Shown: positions 57,867-64,000 of the stretch, one piece after another | How positions within the stretch are numbered: position 1 is the stretch's first letter | Layout: each line of letters starts with the position of its first letter | Source of the DNA: Zygnema cylindricum | Lineage: Eukaryota; Streptophyta; Zygnematophyceae; Zygnematales; Zygnemataceae | NCBI GenBank assembly: GCA_037447655.1 | Contig: JBBHKE010003230.1 | Coordinates: 1 to 64,000, forward strand | Direction: 5' to 3' | Length of the DNA stretch: 64,000 bases | Notes under the pieces: model-generated | Databases searched by the model: none | What the model was told of the DNA's origin: nothing | Seen by the model: only the letters and a program-made list of their open reading frames with translations | Made by a program: the position numbers and the translations under genes

Positions 57867-59084
57867 GTTTTAATGTTTTTACAGTTTGGATTTTGTTTTT
57901 TCTTTGTTGTAGCCTTCCTCTTTAGGCTTTTATCATTGCTTAACATTTGTTGTGCTTTTAGTCCTTTATGATTTTGGTCTTTTGCCTTTAATGGTCACCA
58001 ATTATTTTCAATTAGAGGTCGATTGTCTTATCATCTCGTTTTTGGAAAAATAAATCTTCAACCAAATCCAAAGTTACATTCAAAGTTTTGGTTAAGTTCT
58101 TTAAACGTTTGCACCTGTCCCAAAACAAATCAACGAAGAATTTAAGTAACGATTTCGTCTCTCGGCATTACAACACTCTAAAAAATAGTAAGGAGAATCT
58201 TCCTTAGAATCCATAATTACATCTTAACGTTTCCTTTACATGAGCACCAGCCTAACTTTAGTTCCAAATCAAACTCCCAAACGACTTGAAATAGTATTAG
58301 CCATTCAAAAAGAAAGTCGCGATGCGAAACTCAAATTTCCAAAAGACACGAAATCAAATCGTGCTCCTATAACCGAAACACAATCCGCCCGATTCTCCAA
58401 AATGGATCCAACAAAAGTACAAAACACAAACTCAACCGTACATAGTAAAAAAAGACACAAAAGTGAAATTACATTACTGTAGACTAAACAACACCACCAA
58501 AATTTCCGTACGTTTTATTTACTAAAACTGTGTGCACAAATTGAAATGTACAAATGGAAAACTGTTGACGAAACAAAAGGCTCAACGTGACCCGCGACCA
58601 AATTGAACCACACTATTAATAGACCAATATTTTAAAGTCGTAAAGCATCAACTATTCACACGATTAAATACATAACACCCTTTTAATTTGTTGGAAAGCG
58701 TAACAAAAGCGAGAGAAACACTACCATTGGCTCGTACGATGCAGTTTGACTTGGTGAACTCAATTCCGAGTCAATGGACAGTTCAATGAAACTGGTCAAC
58801 GTTTAAGCAAACGAAGGGTGAGGATACGAGGGCGGTTGACGGTCAGCAGATTGCAGGACGAAACCGGTCGACTGGTCTTTACTTAAAAGCAGGCGTCGGC
58901 TAAATAATAAGTCGGCGTATGAAGCTCGATATCAAGTGTATAACGCTTGGCAGTCGATTTGAACTGAAGTGAAGCTATTTCATTAATCGTGTCACTCCAT
59001 CATAAGAACCTTGTTACTTGCTCGACTCAGACGATCGCTTAGTGATCTTCTTATTAAGTAGGGATCCTCTCCCACTTCTCTCCT
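57867..59084. other. No supportable gene
   Basis: AT-rich DNA; the frame 58240-58482 is lysine/threonine-rich without a domain. Confidence 0.55.
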
Positions 59085-59120
59085 CTCCTCTCCTCTTCTC
59101 TCCTCCCCTCTCCTCTCCTC
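59085..59120. repeat. TCCTC microsatellite, left of E7
   Basis: (TCTCC)n-type run interrupted by E7; it continues at 63418. Confidence 0.9.
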
Positions 59121-59811
59121 TGATAGGATCATAAACAAAAATAAACTTAGCGTAAATGCTAGCGGAAGCATAAATGAATAAAACACACACAAGAGAAAGA
59201 TTACCCCAAGGAAGCTAATATATTCCACGGAGAACTTTTCTTACAAAATTTCCTCACACCCTGAAAACGCACTCACTTCTAACTCCTTTTAATCATATAA
59301 AAGATAATCTTCACTCACCTTCTCTAACTCCTCAAGAAACACCACAAAGATATCAAACTTCCTTAACTCCTTGAACTCTTTCAAAATCCACAAGGAGGAT
59401 CAACTCTCGCCAAATTGAAAAGAACCTCTCTCTCACTACGCCTCAATATACTCCTTCAAACGTCACGTAACAAAACCATGGTACACGATTAGAAACGCGT
59501 AAGAGTTAACGTGGTGAAAACATCTGACTGACAACTGCCTACCGACTTGAACTACACGGTATGACAACACAAGTCAACCACGAATCGACTTGAACCACAC
59601 GGTACAACTAGAACTTTCGTGAACCAAAATGACCAAACATTTTCCACGTCACTTCAATAGTACGACTAGATCTCGCGTGAAACGAACCGAACAAACAGTT
59701 TCTACGTCACTTCAAATTTCCAGCGACGAGACTACTTCGTCGCTGGTCGTCGCGACTTTAGCTACGAGAATGTCTCGTCGCTAAATGAGTTCTGAGTACT
59801 AAATCCTAACA
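59121..59811 (-). repeat. E7 3' LTR
   Basis: 691 bp, TGATAGGATCATAAAC...AATCCTAACA. A purine tract complement TTCCCCCTCTT follows at 59812. Confidence 0.94.
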
Positions 59812-61581
59812 TTCCCCCTCTTACTGAGAAACTCAAAGCCCCCTCTTACTCCATGCTTACTAATTTCTTTCCCATTTCATATACTTCTTTTGATGCTTTT
59901 AGTACACGCTCAAAAGAACGTACGCAAACGTCAACAGGATATTTTCTCGAAAAGTGGAACAATTTCGGCCGTACAAATGTAGGCCGCAACCCAAAAACAA
60001 ATCTACTCCTCAAATTAGAACAAAGACCTCTACGATCACTATGACACAAAATTGTACAGTGACCGAGACCCTCCGTACATAACGTTCAAATAAGACAAGA
60101 CACAAATAACTCCGACACTTTAAATCAATACTTTAACTAAGCTTACAATGGTTGCTACGCTGCCAATTGACGCTAACACAAATCCCACAATGTAAAACTT
60201 AACAATCCCCTTCTCAAATTTGTTATCATTAACTCAATGACAACTTAAAACTTCCCCTCCGTAAAACATCATGAAGTATACTTGAACGATAAATTAAAAC
60301 ACCAGATTAATGTTCGAAACAAAGCATCAAATGTCCGACGTAAGAAACAATTATGTCTCTTCGCGATATTTCCAAAAAAACGCCAAATCAAATAATCCTC
60401 CAACAAAATCCTTGCAAACTTCAATCAACTCCAAATGTCGTATCCCCTTTTGAAACGTTACAACTTGATTGCGAATTTTTTTCTTCAATCACCATTCAAA
60501 ATTCTTCCGTACCTTCGCTCGTCAAAATTCACGCATACGCCACATGGCGCTTCTCCATTTGTTCTTAGCATCTCAAAAGAAAATAAAATGCCGCTCCAAT
60601 GTCACTCTTAATGTCAACATTTTCCTTCAACTATTTAAACCGAAATGGACATGCGCTTTCTCCTCCAATGCGGAATGCGCAATGGACAAAAAATCATGAA
60701 TTTGGTTCCCCTCATAAAAAAAATCAAAAATTTCTCTCATTCTTCATCTCCTCTCATCGAATTAATCATTAATATGTGAATCGGAAAATTATAGTCCGTC
60801 GTCGGTATAATTTCCAAACTCAAAATAATTTGTAAATTCAATACGGCCGTAACTTACACCGCGATCACCTCAATCGCCGTTTTTGCGATCTCTTCCACTA
60901 CCGACATAGTTTAACAAAGTAAAAAAAATGTTCTCAAGCTCTTTAAATGCCACCTCTCCTCCTCGAAATTCTAAGCGATAGTTTACCTCTTCTCTTTCTT
61001 CACATACTCGTCTCCTCCACTCTCATTTCCATCTCCATCAAAATAGGAATTTGAATTATCCGGCAAATGATTCTCTTCCTTTTCTCCTCTTGATTCAGAT
61101 TGTAATAGGGCATCAATATACCACATCAATTTGTTGAAATCTTTTGGAAATTGATCTTCCAAATTAGTTGCTCCATACATCCGAATTCTTCCTCAAATAA
61201 AACTCTAAAAAAAAATGGTTTCTCCAAACAAACGTTTAAGCTGCCAGGAGGGAAGGAGTACTCTTCTTCTTTCCGAGAGAATAATCTCTCACTACCTCTA
61301 CTTCGTCTCTACTCTTATCTTTTTTCAAACCCAAAACAAGAATCTGATTTCTCCTCTTTTTCTTCATCTTCCTCAATTTTTTTTTCAATCCTCCTCTTTG
61401 TCAATAAATCGCCAAAACAACCGGTAAAACAACCGGTCTTTTGCTAACACGAAACTCCTCCTCTTCTTCCTCCTCGATTCACTTCGAATAACGTCTTCAA
61501 TAAATAAACGTACAAAAGTACGAAATAAAACTCCCTCCAAAAAATATCTTCAAAAATGTCAAGATTCCTTTTCAACTCAAA

Positions 61582-62290
61582 ACAACACACTTACTTTCTT
61601 CTTCATAAACCACTCCTTTACACCTCAATCAATATACCACATCGGCAACTTCATTTCTCCCCCCAAAAGAAATTTATCTTCTTCTCTTCACTCTTCTTTC
61701 CACTCTTCTTCTCTTTCATCAAATCACTCTTTTTAATACACTTCTCATCACACTTTTCTTCACTCCTCTCTTCAGTTTTTAATTCACTCTTCTCTTCTTA
61801 ACCTTCTTCGACTTTCGGATTCTTCATCTACTTCTTCTTCTTCTACTTCATATAAAGAATCACCTCCATCCGAATCGAGATCCGGTTCACTCTTCAAAGG
61901 ACAAAAGCCTTTTCTTCCTCCCATCTCAATCTGAATTTTCACATCAACATAAAGGGTAAACTTGTAGAACAAGTCACACAACACCTCCTCCGAACTTTTT
62001 TCACCTCACGACAACACACTTACTTTCTTCTTCATAAGCCACTCCTTTACACCTCAATCAATATACCACATCGGCAACTTCATTTCTCCTCCCAAAAGAA
62101 ATTTATCTTCTTCTCTTCACTCTTCTTTCCACTCTTCTTCTCTTTCATCAAATCACTCTTTTTAATACACTTCTCATCACACTTTTCTTCACTCCTCTCT
62201 TCAGTTTTTGATTCACTCTTCTCTTCTTCACCTTCTTCGACCTCATCGACTACTTCTTCGGATTCTTCATCTACTTCTTCTTCATCATCT
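61582..62290 (-). repeat. Internal direct duplication in E7, period 429
   Basis: 61582 to about 61850 recurs at 62011 to about 62290, starting ACAACACACTTACTTTC, with high identity. The piece between contains the gag-N-terminus-like MGGRKGF frame. Confidence 0.85.
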
Positions 62291-62600
62291 TCTTCTTCTT
62301 CTACTTCGTCTTCATCTTCGTCTTCTGTCTTCGTATTCGTCTTCAAACTTCGTCTTCGTCTTCACTCTGCGTCTTCAATCTTTGTCTTTGTCTTCCAATT
62401 TGTCTTCAATCTTTGTCTTCATCTTCTTGTTCGTCTTCAGTCTTCGTCTTCTTCTTCGTCTTCATCTTCGACTTCGGTCTTCATCTTCGTCTTCATCTTC
62501 ATCTTCTGTCTTCATATTCGTCTTCAAACTCTGTCTTCGTCTTCTTTCTTCGTCTTCAATCTGTCGTCTTGGTCGTCAATCTTTTTTGCCTTCAATCGTC
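62080..62600 (-). repeat. TCTTCG/TCTTCA hexamer-rich tract in E7
   Basis: Degenerate CTTCATCTTCGTCTTC repeat. On the minus strand, 62346-62080 encodes an Asp/Glu-rich stretch (DEDEDEVEEEEDDEEEVDEE). In gag relatives the equivalent zone is also acidic, so this may be an expanded linker. Confidence 0.75.
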
Positions 62601-62655
62601 TCCATCTCCATCATCAAAACACTCATGGAGCACTACAACCTGCTCCGATACCAAT

Positions 62656-63417
62656 TGATAGGATCATAAACAAAAATAAACTTAGCGCAAATGCCAGCGG
62701 AAACATAAATGAATAAAACACACACAAGAGAAAGATTACCCCAATGAAGCCAATATATTCCACGGAGATTTTTTCTTACATAATTTCCTCACACCCTCAA
62801 AACGCACTCACTTCTAACTCCTCTTAAACTTACAAAAGATAATCTTCACTAACCTCCTCTAACTCCTCAAGAAACACCACAAAGCTATCAAACTTCCTTA
62901 ACTCCTTGAACTACGTCATAATCCACAAGGAGGATCAACTCTCGCCAAATTGATAAGAACCTCTCTCTCACTACGCCTCAATATACTCCTTCAAACGTCA
63001 CGTAAAAAAAACCATGGTACACGATTAGAAACGCGTAAGAGTCAACGTGGTGAAAACATCTGACCGACAACTGCGAACCGACTTGAACTACACCGTACAA
63101 CAACACAAATCAACAATGAATCGACTTGAACCACACAGTACAACTTGAACTTACGTGAACCAAAAGAACCAAACATTTTCCACGTCATTTCAATAGTACG
63201 ACTAGAACTCGCATGAAACGAAATGAACAAACAATTTCTACTTCACTTCAAATATCCAACGATCAAACTACTTCGTCGCTAACTTCTACGTAACTTCAAA
63301 TATCTTTCTACGTCACTTCAAATATCTAGCAACGAGACTACTTCGTCGCTAGTCGTCGCTACTTTAGCTACGAGAATGTCTCGTCGCTAAATGAGTTTTT
63401 AGTAGTAAATCCTAACA
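62656..63417 (-). repeat. E7 5' LTR
   Basis: 762 bp, about 70 bp longer than its partner, mainly through an extra CTTCTACGTCACTTCAAATATC-like segment repeated near 63235-63330. Confidence 0.93.
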
Positions 63418-63565
63418 TCCTCTCCTCTCCTCTCCTCTCCTCTCCTCTCCTCTCATCTCCTCTCCACTCTCGCTCCTCTCCTCTCCACTCTCTCTCCTCT
63501 CCTCTCCTCTCCTCTCCTCTCTTCTCTCTCCTCTCTTTTCCTCTCTTTTCCTCTCCTCTCTATAT
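63418..63565. repeat. TCCTC microsatellite, right of E7
   Basis: Continuation of the split CT microsatellite: long (TCCTC)n followed by degenerate CTCTCTCC and CTCTTTTC units. Confidence 0.93.
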
Positions 63566-64000
63566 CGTGCACACTAAAATCCCTGGTCTCCCTGTAGGAG
63601 AGATGACACGAAAAACATGTCTTCTTTTTTGTGATGGCAGCTAGTAAATGATGCTCTGCAGCAAAAGGGATACTACCAAAAGCTGCAGAGTCACCCATTT
63701 AATTCAACAGAAAGGCAACCCAAAAATACCACACAAATGGCCACTTTGACCAGCTTACACTTAACACTACAAAAAGCCACTTAGGCTTACAACATAGCTC
63801 ACTTAGAGCTCACACTTAACAATATACTGACAGAGTTTCAAGCACAAACTCTGATTAGTCACAAAGTGACACACTTACAAAAACAATCTTAAATGTCACT
63901 TTCCTTAGTGAACTTGTACAAGTTGATTCAATCAAATGTCTAATCCCTACTTTATACAAAACAAGACTATTTGACTATCTATCTGCCAATAAGATCACTG
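63566..64000. other. No supportable gene
   Basis: Unique-looking DNA without a domain-bearing frame or recognised repeat. Confidence 0.5.

Larger units (their letters stand above)
59121..63417 (-). mobile_element. Non-autonomous LTR retrotransposon E7
   Basis: 4297 bp, 3' LTR 59121-59811 and 5' LTR 62656-63417, TCCTC duplicated at both borders (59116-59120, 63418-63422). The primer site is TGGTATCGGAGC at 62641-62655. The 2.8-kb internal region lacks protease, integrase and RT; it keeps gag-N-terminus-like pieces related to E5 (MGGRKGFCPLKSEPDLDSD near 61925; FPKDFNKLMWYIDALLQSE near 61130) and much low-complexity sequence. It must rely on another element's proteins. Confidence 0.9.

Noticed and set aside
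62080-62346. A gene for an acidic protein on the minus strand
   Set aside because: The Asp/Glu runs come from a TCTTCG hexamer repeat inside a non-autonomous element; no start context or domain.

Overview
The window is a transposon-dominated nuclear segment from a land plant (streptophyte). The evidence is plant-type Ty1/Copia elements throughout, primer-binding sites that match the plant initiator tRNA-Met, a plant-type intron-containing BiP (ER Hsp70) remnant, plant-type LRR exons and AT-rich intergenic DNA. I cannot name the species. No gene in the window looks intact and functional.

Layout. 1-1847: a SINE-like repeat and a GC-rich broken unknown coding region. 1848-18496: two minus-strand Copia elements (E1, E2) of one family that share a central LTR (LTR-body-LTR-body-LTR). 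A plus-strand Copia of a second family (E3) sits inside the E2 gag with a perfect 5-bp target duplication (TSD). 18497-22190: an older minus-strand Copia (E4), cut by E2 and by a solo LTR with its own TSD. 22191-26130: a decayed gag/protease region of another retroelement (E10), with tandem repeats in its probable LTR. 26190-29388: telobox-rich and 20-bp tandem repeats, then the 5' end of a Copia (E6). 31110-33733: a BiP pseudogene with its introns retained. 34190-35355: a CT-rich tract, an LTR (E8) and a GA-rich tract. 36955-37757: a hAT-like MITE with 17-bp TIRs and an 8-bp TSD. 40205-40488 and 49167-49450: two 284-bp LRR-EGF exons on opposite strands. Between them lie a decayed Copia (E9), a second SINE-like copy, a Copia 5' fragment (E11), a solo LTR and degenerate LRR exons. 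51195-57866: an 830-bp CT tract abutting Copia E5, whose two LTRs do not match. 59085-63565: a non-autonomous LTR element (E7) inserted into a TCCTC microsatellite.

Most notable points: (1) E1, E2, E3, E9 and E11 carry a primer-binding site complementary to the anticodon arm (5' half) of initiator tRNA-Met. It is perfect in E1, and in the E1/E2 family its ATG is also the probable gag start. E5, E6 and E7 instead carry a site resembling the usual tRNA 3'-end type. (2) LTR B, shared by E1 and E2, is a visible mosaic, the scar of LTR-LTR recombination between two insertions. (3) The U5 region of that family has a run of hairpins, one with a compensatory base-pair change, and its U3 has paired G-boxes upstream of a TATA box. 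(4) Three insertions of one LTR group adjoin pyrimidine-rich tracts, one proven by its TSD.
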